Shown: piece by piece, positions 1 to 12,600 of the stretch
Numbering within the stretch: the stretch's first letter is position 1
Layout of the letters: every line of letters begins with the position of its first letter
Origin: Agrypnia vestita
Lineage: Eukaryota > Arthropoda > Insecta > Trichoptera > Phryganeidae
Length of the DNA: 64,000 nucleotides
Assembly: GCA_016648135.1 (NCBI GenBank)
Contig: JADDOH010000486.1
Coordinates: 248,001-312,000, forward strand
Direction of reading: 5' to 3'
Translations under genes and position numbers: made by a program
Notes under the pieces: model-generated
What the model was told of the DNA's origin: nothing
Seen by the model: only the letters and a program-made list of their open reading frames with translations
Database searches by the model: none

Positions 1-684
1 TCGAAAATCGAAAAAAATAAATCGTATTTCCCGCGCACATTGCGCGTGACCTTGACGATGGAATATTTGAATTTCGATTGCACAACACGCGATCGGGGCG
101 CCATCTATGACAATTCTATACGATTTTGACGGCAGAAAAACTTCTGTTTTGATTGTTGATTTAAAATATAATCCGTGATGTTTTTGAGTTGAAAATGGAA
201 CGACAGGTCACAACAGGATTTCTCTATTGGGAAAAAATTACGTTTTTCAAATTCGATACGCGGCCGTCGATAAATAATTTATTTTGTGCCTGTCGCATAT
301 ATGCGACGCGGCCCAGGGGGGGTTAAATTCCCCCCTTTATTTATATTTATTTTTTCTTATAAAGTTTTTTGTTGTTAAAATTAATTTTCTTTCCAAGAAG
401 TTATTACTGACTAACAACTGTGTAATAAGTAATGCCTAATAACTGTCTTTGTGTTTGTCTGAGTTGGAAAAAAGAGACAGAAAAGACAGAATTGAAAATT
501 AATTGAGTTAACATTATCTGAAAATATAGAGTAAATTTGATAGTTTAGGATAATAAAACGAAAATCGAATTTCCGCAGATTCGACAGTGTATGTGGGGAC
601 CGTCAATATTATCACAAAGAATTTTCAAATATTCTATTTCATTATTCTTTGTGTTAAGAAATTAATGAACTTGTGATTTTGCAG
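1..684. other. Upstream or intronic sequence without a recognised gene
   Basis: No convincing exon is visible. The first 330 bases are richer in CpG than the rest and contain only short ORFs, for example one of 43 codons from the ATG at 195. It may be the promoter side or an intron of the gene whose next exon begins at 685. The 3' end, a weak pyrimidine tract followed by AG at 683-684, acts as the splice acceptor of that exon. Confidence 0.4.
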
Positions 685-3600
685 CCGGAAAAAAGTGCAC
701 TTCAACAAAAATTGGATGAGAAAAAAGAAAAAAAGAAGGAAAAAAAGAAGGGCAAAAAGAAGAAACGCTCATCCAGCGAGTCCAGCACCAGCTCCTCGTC
801 TTCCAACGGCAGCAGAGACGACAGGAAGAAAAGGAAACCCAATAATGGTTAGCCAACAAGGAGACAACATAATCAGAGAGAATAGCTCCATTACAATAAA
901 GATTTCAGAGTGCAGTGTGCTGAAAGCTATTTTTTTTAACGTTTTTAATTTTTTAAAGCTGGATAGATTTGTGAATTTATCTTAATAATTATTTAATATT
1001 TTCATTATCAAATTCATATTTGCATTTACATCTTAAACAACGGCATAAAAAAATTCAGATGTAAGAATTTTAAAATATATACAGTAGAATCTCGTTAATT
1101 TGAAATTCAATGGACCCAAAAAAAACATTTCGAATTATTTGACTGCGGGTAACAAAGTAAGTGGTGCTCTGAATGCAATTATGGCCAATAAGAACCTGTC
1201 AAAGGAAGCAAGACCTAATGGCAAAGGAATTAAAGTAGACTGAATGCGGTGGAAATGCGGTCACTAAGGCACTTGTGTGGAAAATCCTTGCTCGATAGAG
1301 TGAAGAATAAACAAATTAGAAGAGAATGTAGTGCTGGCTATATGGTAGACAGTCTGGTCTGGAGTGAGGTTCAAACTCACAACCTTTGGATCACGAGGCG
1401 AGAGTCCTAACCATCAAGACCAACAAGCTACTCATGTAGAATGTATGAGCGAGGAAAGGATGGTTGAGAAAATATATGGAGTGTGTGTTGAAGGCAACTG
1501 GAAAAGAGGGCATCCTGACGGAATATCTGGCATGATCAGATTCTGCAAATATTGGAGGATTACCCTGTATGTAAGGGAATGAATGTATTTGTTACAGCGA
1601 ATTTGCATTTTTAGTGAGACTATACTTTCACTAGTAGAAATGTACTTTTTCTGGTCGGGCAGCGTGTGGGCAGTGAAAACATGTAAATCAACGAATTCTC
1701 AGATTCACTACACATTATCCGTGAAAATACTTTTCATGTGTGCTTTCGCGTCCAAAATAAAGATGGTTTAAATTGTCTATGCTTCAAGGAGTGCGTGCGA
1801 TCGTGAACAAATTTTATTTAAATGACAGTTCGGAAACAAAGTCACTGGAATTGTATTAAGTTTAGTAGTTAAAATATTTTATTCATTTCTATTGGTGAAA
1901 ACCTGCTTGGATATTATAAGAATGACCTTGTATATAATTTCTCTAAAATGCCAGTGAATATATGGACTCACTAGAAAAACAGATTCACTGTCACATATTC
2001 ATAAAAATATGTTTTTTTTAAATTGGCCATAAATCAAAACCGAGCCATACTTTAAAAAAGGTCTTTATAAAGGGCGGCAGTATATATAGCGAGATATATA
2101 AACTGATATATATATACAGGGTTATTTGTAAAACATTAATAACCTCGCAGGACTATATTCCTGCCTTGATTATGAGTCGAAAATGTTCAAGCTATTATGA
2201 CCTAATATCATTGTTAAGGAGATATGCAACATCAAAGTTTGCATTTTTTTTCAATATTTCTGACTTATTTTTTGTAAAACATTGGACTATCATTACAGTA
2301 ACTTATATCGAATATGAAAAATTCATTCCCTTTAATACAAGTCAAATAAAAAAATAAAAACCTTCAATTCCAATTGGAATTTTTTCAGGGTTTTTATCAT
2401 TTTATTTAACATGTATTGAATCAAATGAATTTTTCGTAATCGATATAAGTTACTGTAATGATAGTCCAATGTTTTACAAAAAATAAGTCAGAAATATTGA
2501 GAAAAAAATGCAAACTTTGATGTCGCATATCTCCCTAACTATTGATATTAGGTCATGATAGCTTGAACATTTTCGACTCATAATCATGGCAGCTATATAG
2601 TCCTGCGAGGTTATTAATGTTTTCCAAATAACCCTGTATATATATATATATATATATATCTTTTTTTTTTGAAGTTGGTTGAAATCAGTTTTTTCATGCA
2701 CATCTACTAATTTATTCATCCAAATATTAAAATAAAATCAATATTTCCACTATAATGGAGAAATATTGATATTTGACAGTATAAAAATATTATAACATGA
2801 TATTTCTTTGATAGATGGCGAAGATAGTACGAATGCCTCTCAGAGTGAGAACAGGGATCCGGCTGCTGATGACCGCATGTTATCGCAGTGGATGTCACTT
2901 AAGCAAGATACACTCACCGATCAAGACAAGAAGATATTAGAAAAACTTAAAAACAGGTACACTTTGTGATTTTATTAGAGAAGCTATAGAGGAACAAACA
3001 TATTTTAGTTTCAATGGTAATGGGTGTGAACATCCGACAATTAATATGTTTTCTAAGAAAATTATTTTTATTACACTATTCAATAAAAATAATTTTCTTA
3101 GAATACTTTCATTACATATTTCTAACTATTCTGGAGCGACTTCCTCAATGGAGTGACATATCTGCCTTGGAGCTTTTGAACTGGAGAGCTGGCACAAAAC
3201 TGAGATGAGTGGGGGAAGACTCTTGAGGAGGCCAAGACCCACCAGGTACAGCCAAATCCAAGGGTTCGGTGCGAAAATTGCCAGTGTGCAAGAAATGTTG
3301 GACCAAATTACTATTGTACTAGAGTATACCACCAGTATAAATTGGCGTGCGAGGGAGGGCGTCCCTGTCGCGAGACAGAAGTTGCCAGGGTGTAAATTTA
3401 TTACACAATACATAATATACAGAGTGTCCGGTGACCGGTGTCGGAGTCTTTAATAGAAATTTGGTCGGGCAACACTAAATAAATAAACCAGTAATGGCGG
3501 CCGCTCTATCTGGAATCATGTCAAACGGTAATATTCTTGCACAACCCCGGACTGTTTTGGACATTATAATTTAGTGTATATTGGAAATCAAGATTTCACA

Positions 3601-6600
3601 GCTCACGCGCAAATACGAGATTGAACTGAATGACAGGGCGAGGGGTTACCGCCGGGTGCGGGCGGGGCGGGTTTTAGTTCCAAAGTCGCCGCACGCTAAT
3701 TTACGTTGGTGAAGCTCTAGTGATACTTCTCATTTACTTGCCTCACTCAATATTGATTTTTTAAATTGAAATAGAAATAGGTATATATGAAGAAAAAATT
3801 GTATAATATTTGAAAAAAAATTTGATTTGAAAAATTTATATTTATTTGTGCGCTTAAAAATATGTATTTCAACACCAACATATTTTAATACTAGCCTAAT
3901 AGATGGGATTAGTAGGCTGCTCCCGGATTCTAAATACTTTAAGAACTAGAGACTAAGTATGTCCAAATATGGCGGCACTATAGTAATTCATTAATGGAAG
4001 ACTACTTCTGCCCTGTCAATACTGTAGAAATTCAAGACAAAGTATGCTCAGAAGTGGCAGTACTTTCTTTCATATTCCATTATAGAAATGTTACCAACAA
4101 CCTTTAAATACCTTGTATAAACTGCAGCTAATCGTGTTCTGACATGTTCTAACTTTGTGGTCAGACATATGTTCTGAGAACTTTAAGGATCTGAAGTCCA
4201 AATTCGCTAATTATAATATGGCAATGGATAAAGTAGCTCGGCTTGAGTTCCCACAGAGTTCATCAGTAGGGGCGAGAGGAATGTGGGCCATGGAGGATCT
4301 GCCTGGAACCAAGCAGGAAAGCGCTGTGAACAATTGATCTTGAGAGGATATCTGCTTTATCTCATGAGCAGGGGTACACGCAGCCCGAATCAAGAAGCCG
4401 AGTGGAACAAGCAAATATTGTGTTCAACCATAGTTAGCTATCGACTTGCCCTTGATTTGTGACCCGATATTTATACCCACCCTGAAGTATACGCAAATGT
4501 ACAGAACCAATTCATCACAATCTAATTGCTTTACAATATTAATTGTAATGTAGAAGGTTCCTCAGTATTTAATACAAGTTAATAGAATTTGGTGCAACTG
4601 ATGAAGGGTATATTTCATCAAAAAGCATCCATTCAAAGCACACGCTTGAGTGTACCTTTTATTTCCAGGGTGAAGAGTCGTGCTGGAGAGAAAGTAGAGC
4701 AGAAAGTGGACGGAAGGGTGGTGTCCCGAGAGAGAGAAGCCAGAGAGGTCCTGACCATCCAAGGGGACAAATCTCGTTCTGACTCACTTCATCAAAGGTA
4801 ATCAGTTCAACATTCTGCTGCAAAATTTTTGCGAAAATTGAGTATTAATAATAATATTTTGTATAAAATGATATTTATACATCAAATTTACAAAATCTTG
4901 GTAGTGAAATGTCTCTCCAGTGAAAGGCGGCTCTCATGACCTCCCCAGAGAAGTCAGGGCTCAGGTGATAAGGCCGCAGTTGTGGCAGGCTGCCTGGGAG
5001 ATGTTGTACGGAGGAATAAAGATATGAGAACAGATAGCAAGGTACGCATTTATAAGACCTGTATGTAACTTAACCTCACATATGGCTTGAAGCGGATGGA
5101 CACGGAAGACAAAGAGTATGCTAAGAATAACTGAAATGAGAACCTTGCGTTATATTGCTGAGAAGACTCTGCATGATCGCATGAGGAATACAGCAATCAG
5201 AGAGGTCTGCGAGGTTCAAGATGTAGACGGATGGGGGCGACAACGTCGGCGATACTGGTGCCAACACTTACAGGGAATGAGTGGAAGAAGAATTCTGTAC
5301 ATAGCTTTGCATGGCGTACCAGATAGACAGCGTCCATATCTGAAATTCAGCATCACAAGAGGAAACTCCTGTACAAACAGGCTCTTGAGTCTAAATAAAT
5401 AAAGTTGAAGAGAAAAAGAAATTTACAAAATTACGACTGTTGGCCCGACCAACGATGATTACTATTGAAAAAATCCTCCAATTAGAAAATAACAGTCACC
5501 ATCAAAAAAAAAATTATTTTTAAATCATAATAAAATTAAAATTTGACATGTGATACGTATTTTGCAGGGGCGTGCAGTGAGAACAAAGAGAATGACTTTT
5601 ATTTAAATATATATATATATACATTTATATATAGAAAAAAAAATCCAAATTAAATATTTATCTGGCAGAATATTATGAAGAATTAAAATCTGAATAATAA
5701 TTTAATTATTGTGATAGGAATATTACGAGATATATCTCTCATTTCGGTTTCTTCTCGAAATACATACAGTCGAACTCGGATATAAGGAGATCTCGGCTAT
5801 AATAATCAAAACCGTGAATTGATTTTGATTTGCGCATATTCCCATACAATTGTTCTCGTCTATAAGGAGCGCGATTCCCGGATATACGGAGCTAATTTTA
5901 GAAACTCTGCATACATATTTGCTTGGGTTACAGAAAAAAACCAAATACAGAAAAAAACCAAACTCAACAATGAACTTTTAAAGCGGCTCGCACTTAATTA
6001 GGGTTCATTTTATGATGAACACAAATTTGTGTGTCCGAAAATGCCACGTGCGCAGGCAAATAATAGTTCGTCGGCATTCCTTATCAAAGGAACTGAGGTC
6101 GAGAATATTGGTCATATAACTCAGATTATTGGGGGTTTCCAAAATGTTTGAGGTGACAGTTTATTTTATGCAGTTTACTGTATTAGCATTTAAAAGCCTA
6201 ATCAGTTAAGGCGGTACATTCACTACAAATGCATATTTCGGCGTTTTTTACGAAAATGTGGGTTTTTTATTATTCATTTATATCAGAATGTATATGATAG
6301 ATTGCAATTTTTTTAGGGTGATACCTTAGATAGAACCTTTGTTCTTATATAAAAGTAATAAACTGAACATTATTTACAATAATTAAGAAAAATATAGACA
6401 TTAATCCACAGGCCGCGGCAAAAAAACGTTTTTTGGCAAAGTGGCCGGGCAAAGTGTGATTCGTTTAAAATTTGTACGTAAGCATAATATGTTTTTTCAT
6501 ACATATAAAGTTTACTTAATTATCTAGAATCTGTACGTAGGAAATTAAGAAATATTAAATATTAAAAAAGATATCATTTTTCAAACATGCTTAAATATTT

Positions 6601-9600
6601 ACGATTTTTGGTCATTTTCAAATGTTCTTTATTCATATAAAAATATGATTTTAAACGATATATTGTATCTATATTCGCACTTTGAGTCTTCATTCACTAT
6701 GAAAAAGCTATTTTTTTTATAAAAAACATGTTAATTAATATTTAAAAATATAAATTCTATAGTATGAAATGTGTCAAAAAATTACGCAGTTTGCAGATCA
6801 CAATCCGTGCGCCAGCCGTGAGAGGCGGACGCATTCTTGTAGTCCAATCATTTTTTCATAAAAAAATCACTTTAAAACGTGTTTTTATGCCAAATTTGAC
6901 TTTAGTTCAAAATAATATCATATTATATATTCGAAAGCAATCTATTCATCGCAGATAATAATGTTTTTTTTAACTAGTTTTGTATTAAATTGCATTTCTA
7001 CTCATAACCTAATATTGAACGCATATTACTTTTGCTGACTTGCTCGCTGACTCGCTATGTTCGCTGTATTCGTGTTGATGTCATTGTTATTTGAAAGTCA
7101 AGTAAGATATTAATTTACGAGATAATTTTTAAAATATAGATAAATGGTTTTTAATTTTAATTCAGTACATATTGTTGTAGTAGTTTTTTGTTTATTTTAA
7201 ATAAAAATTATTTAAATTCAATTATTTTCACAGGTGTTTTGACATTTCAGTCGGAAGTCAAAATAATATCTAAATCTGCTTATTCGACAAAAGTCTTAAA
7301 TTAAAAAACAGTGATATAAGAAAAATTGTTGTTTACTTTTTTTTTACAACACCTAAATTATTGGAGAAATATACGTACGCTTTTTTACATTCTAGACCTA
7401 AAACATTTAAAATTCTAATAATATTACGCGAGCATGACTTGCGTTCCCATATATTTTAAACGTCGGTACTCCATATGGTTGTCTCGTTTCCTCGCAACCT
7501 TTCTATCTCACAAGGGGACACGTAAAAAATATGCTCTTGCAAGGTTTATCTGATATGACGTTTGTTCATGTCTCGATCTCGTATTGAAGTAGCATGATCT
7601 ATCCGACACATATCGCCACTTTGACAGCTTGAAAAATGTATGTACCACCTTAAAAGCGAATTGTTCTATCGGAAACATGTCCACTAATAAACAAAAGTGT
7701 CTCTCGGTTCGCGAAAAAATCGAAATTATTCGTGAAATAGAACGCGGTGCCAAAAATTCCTCAGTCTGTTAAAAGTTTTCACTATCGTCTTCTACAGTTT
7801 CATCATCATCATCTTCTTTTCCCCTTGTCCTAGTAGGGTCGGGGGCCCAAAGACTCGACAAGGTACTTCCATGATCCCCTGTCTTGCGCTGCTTCTGCTC
7901 GAGTCAACCAATCCAGACCCATCCTGTTATCAAACACATTTTTTGTTGTCTCTCCCAGCTTAATCTGCAGTTTCATCGCTTTGGAAAAATAAGGATATTT
8001 ATTTGGCTGCTCTTGAAAATAGCATCACACAATCAAAAAATTTAGAAAGTGAAATTTACCTATCCTGGATATAAGGAGTCCCGCCTATAAGAAGCAAATA
8101 TAGTCAGTCCCATCGCGCCTGTTATAACCGAGTTCGACTGTGTATGCTTCAGGAAAAAGTTATGCTTTTTTTTTATTGCGTGCCCCTGGTATTTTGGTTC
8201 ACTTTTTTTTATTTTTTGGCAATGGTGATTTTTGCTGAATTATGATTTCTACAATATTAGCTTATACTGTTGCTCCAATGAGTAGGCATTCAACGTAGGT
8301 TAACATAATATACTAATTACAACAAATTGTTTGCCCAATTTGCCTCAAAAGTAAACCCTGAAAACGTATCCCTGGCCCCCAAATAACAAAAAATTATAAT
8401 ATACAGGGTGTACCAGAGCTAGCAGCAGAAACTTGGCCGGTAGATTCCTGCCTAGGCTATCAACGTTCAAGCAACCATGACCAATAGTTATGGAGATATG
8501 CAATATCAAAGTTTGTTTTTTTTTAATATTTCTGACTTATTTTTTGCAAAAAGTTGAACTATTATTACAGTAACTTATGTCGATAATGAAAAATTCATTT
8601 GCTTTAATATAATCGAATAAAATGATAAAAACCGTTAAAAAAAAGTTGTTTTTTTTACTAGGTTTTCATGATTTTATTTAAGTAGTATTGAAGCAAATGA
8701 ATTAACATAATCAATATAAGTTGTTGTAATGTTAATTCAACTTTTTGCAAAAAATAAGTCACAAATATTGTGATGCGAATAATATAATCAATATAAATTG
8801 CTGTAATGTTAATTCAACTTTTTGCAAAAAATAAGTCACAAATATTGTGATGCGAATAAAATGATAAAAACCTTTCAAAAAAAAGTTTTTTTTTAACCAG
8901 GTTTTCATAATTTTATTTAAGTTGTATTGAAGCAAATGAATTTTTTATAATCAATATAAGTTGCTGTAATGTTAATTCAACTTTTTGCAAAAAATAAGTC
9001 AGAAATATTGAAAAAATTGGAAACTTTGATATTGCATATCTCCGTAACTACATATTGATATTATTGGTCATGGTTGCTTGAACATTTTAGACTATATAAC
9101 ATAACATAACACAGGCAAGAATCTGCCGGCCAAGTTTCTGCTGCTAGCTCTGGTACGTAGATACTGTATGTACCGTGACATCATTGCAATTTTGCCAATT
9201 TTTTTTATGTGTATGTAGAATTGTTTTAACATTTAGAGTCAAATTTTATTTATACATAAATGTGCGCTCAGTTGTGATATTTCATTGAGAACGTTTCTCC
9301 CGGGCATAGCTGATCAACAACCATCATACTGAAATATTCTGCACTATAACTTAGTCGGAACATTAAAAATTTGTAATTTAGATAGTAAGACAGAATTTTA
9401 GAATGAGTATATGTGGGGTATAAAAGCAAAGGCAGCAATATCCAAAAAATTTTAAAAAATGTTTTGAATTCAGTCACCGAGGATTACTATTTTAGAATGT
9501 ACTGAATTATAGATTTTATGTATCTATCCTTTTCAAAATCATGTTTCCTATAAATGTATAGGCTATATTTCCTATAAAATCTCGAATTCCATACATTCTA

Positions 9601-12600
9601 AATTAATAATCGTAGATGACCGCATTAATTTTTTTTTTTGTATATTGCTGCCTTTGCTTTTACACCTCACATGTCATCTGTCATGATAACTATGTACCAA
9701 CATTTAATATTGTCCTGATATTTCTATCCTTTATTTCTTACAACTTAGTTACTATTACGAATAATAACCAATAAATTAATAAATTGCTGTTATTGTGAAT
9801 GTAATAAATTAAAATTTATATTTACTGGCTTTACGTGTGATCACCGAACGATGTAAAAGTTCACACATAAAAAAACAAAAAAACCCATCCATCCAGCTTT
9901 AAAAAAATTATTGTATTCCAAAAAGTATTTCCAAAAGTTCATTGCAATCACCACTTATAATACCATCATGTCCTGTGTAAATCTGTTTTAAGTATGGGAA
10001 ATATCTATATTTTCATTTTGTTTTAGGAAAGAAAAAGATGACAAAATGAAATCAAAAGATAGAAGGTATGTGCTGAATTACTGTTGCAAAACCATTTTAA
10101 CCTTTTAACTGGGGAATTTAGTTTTGCTTGTGTTAAAAAGTGTGTAAGTGCAACGGGTAATTATTTATATAGTATTACGGATTATTTCGTCACCCCCATA
10201 GTAAACAAAGCTGTGACGAAATATGTCGTCACGCCTATAGTAAACACTTGATGAAAAGTCTCATAGTTTTGTTTCATGTGCAGACCTTTTGTCAACAAAA
10301 GAGTGGAAAATAAAACGCAGTGCAGATTGATGGAGTACCTTTATATAAAATTCAAGAAGTTATAATGACCATCAGTACTAGCAAATTACCTATTCTGCCA
10401 TAGGAAAAAAATATTTAGATAAATGATTACATAGCTAAAAAGATTAAATAAAATAAAAATAAGAAAGAGTAAAAAATTAAAATTAACATCAAATTGGAAA
10501 ATATTTAAAACATGGTAAAAAAATATAGCAATTTTTATAAATGCGCGAGGTTCTAAAAGTTTCGAATCGAATCACCTTACTCATCGCTACTACTACTGCC
10601 ACTTTCCAGTAATGCATGTATTGTGTCTTCATTTAGGAATTTCTTATTCATTTTATATTATGTAAAATAATGTAACGGTAGCAGAAATGATAATAAAAAT
10701 ATAAACTTATTGATTGAAATTCGAACAAAATCCACAAGTCTAACCCGTACGAAATTCCATGCGATTTTGAAGAGAGAATATCAAAATTTGCAATCAAATA
10801 TAATAAAAACATCCGGCGAGTTAGTGTTACTCGACGCCTAAATGTATTGTAAATATGATACCTAAACAAGAGAAACCGTAGATCATTACGCCCAATAGAG
10901 AGAAATTTTTAAAGATCTTGACGGAATATTTCGTCATACTCGCTACAGTTGCTTTTTTTGAACGACGAAATATTTCGTCATACCCGGTTAACAGGTTAAG
11001 ATAGGTGCTTTATACTTAGATTTGAATAATTCCATAAGTGTGCATAAATCGCTGTGTCAAAATATATTTTATTTAATCAACCAGCAACCGGGATCGCGAG
11101 TATGACAGAGAAATAGACGGCAAGCGCCACTCAGATTTCAAACCCTACCCTGGCAGACGAGAGAAGCAGGACCACAATGAGGAGAGATTTGATAAGCAAG
11201 TGGTGGAGAAGGCGAGGAAGCCAGCGACCGGTACCGCTTCTACCGCAGATTCCAAGAAAATGCCATTTATTGGTATGTTTCATGCATCTTTATTCATTAA
11301 TCTGTAAAGTTATGGAATGCTAACATAATTTGTGTCCGTTTTTTTCAAATGAATTAGATATGAGAACACAAAAAAAATTAGTCAATAATGTATTCTTCTT
11401 TATTATTTACAACTTCTTGCCAATGAGTTTTCTATGCCTCAGCGATAAACCATTTGATTGAACGCGAACAGAAGGAGTTGTCAAAGATGCTCACTTTTGT
11501 CTACGTAATCTGTTCCAGGCCACCGAGCTGTAGAACAGAAACTTTTTTTTCGAATTAAGAACAGGTGTGACCTTTTTTTTTACTTTTGGTGCGTATTTTA
11601 ATATTTTAAAAATAAAGGGCACTCACTACTTATGTTAATGAATAATTTGTTTTTGTTCTCTGATCATTGAGCACATGAAATATATTTCTTTACAATTTTA
11701 ATTTTTTAGCCCTTTGCATTCAAAAGTTTTTTGGTATGTTATTACTCGTTTCTCGATAAAATTCCTTAACTTATTGCTATTTAATTGTATTAATATGATT
11801 CTGGTTAAATTATATTGAAAATTAAAAAAACCCAATATATTAAAAATATCGGGAAATAATACTTTCTTTTCTTGCCGCCATAGCGGCGGCACTCGAGTAA
11901 TATGGCAAACCATTCATGCCACCTCTATTGCGGCAATCGAGTGCTAAGGGTTAACATAACTAGCTGTAAACCTGTAAAAAATCAAGGGACATAATAATAA
12001 TTAATAACAACCTGCTAATAAACTGAGCTGCTCGCTGATTGACGTGTCACACTCTAGCGCCTGGGCCTCATTAGCGGCTAGTCATCATCAGTGTTGCTGT
12101 TGTAATTCCAGCGAGTTACAGACAGACAGACATTCGAAATTAGGATAGTAGATATGGAATACTTTTATGTTATGCAGTGTACTATGTCTTCTACTGATTC
12201 TTTAAATTAATTTCATAATGCGTTAAGAATGTATTAATTCTGAAGAGCATTGGAATACACCCTTTTTACTGGGCGCAATTGTTTTTATGTGGACGTATTA
12301 TTTATAAAAAATTATTTATCCAACATAATTTTTTTCAAAATAAAGCATTCAATTTTACTCCCCAGTGATCCCAGTCATATTTGGCTTATGTATGTTGTAT
12401 TTTAATGGTTGCTCAACTTAAACTTTAGTCTAAACCAGGGGCGTACATTGAGAACAAGAAGCATGACTTTTCCTAAGCATATATTTTGGAAAGAAACTGA
12501 TAGAGATATATCTCGTAATTTTCCAATCATAAATAATAATTAACTTTTTATTCATATTTTAATATTCTGCAAGATGAATATTTAATTTTGATTTTTTTTT

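Larger units (their letters stand above)
848..2814 (+). other. Intron filled with repeats
   Basis: Contains a Tigger-type terminal sequence (1081-1150), non-LTR reverse-transcriptase debris (about 1160-1570) with a SINE head (1352-1434), a repeat also present near 35.15-35.6 kb (1585-1780) and a foldback element (2116-2637). No host exon was found between the two splice sites. Confidence 0.6.
5767..8140. mobile_element. Tigger/pogo-type element, itself interrupted
   Basis: The left end CAGTCGAACTCGGATATAAG mirrors the right end ATAACCGAGTTCGACTG. TA lies at the left edge and TG (a mutated TA) at the right. A short remnant from 7677 reads MSTNKQKCLSVREKIEII REIERGAKNS, the typical start of a pogo/Tigger (CENP-B-like) transposase, and then stops. 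Two foreign insertions lie within it: 6210-7649 and about 7795-7977. The compact copy at 16240-16948 confirms the uninterrupted order. Confidence 0.85.
5565..8188. mobile_element. hAT-type MITE split by other transposons
   Basis: The termini are CAGGGGCGTGCAGTGAGAAC at the left and the partial inverse ending GCGTGCCCCTG at the right. They are flanked by a perfect 8-bp duplication GTATTTTG (5557-5564 and 8189-8196), the hAT signature. Its own sequence is only 5565-5766 and 8141-8188; the middle is a Tigger insertion. An uninterrupted relative of 219 bp lies at 12436-12654, which shows what the empty element looks like. Confidence 0.85.
4798..10026 (+). other. Long intron carrying nested transposons
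   Basis: This 5.2-kb intron holds a non-LTR fragment (4960-5400), the transposon nest 5565-8188, a foldback element (8403-9157) and a palindromic MITE (about 9418-9665). 9670-10020 is plain AT-rich sequence with nothing recognised. Confidence 0.6.

Noticed and set aside
195..328. Start exon for the Lys/Ser-rich gene (ATG at 195)
   Set aside because: No plausible donor joins it in phase to the exon at 685, and the ORF looks random.
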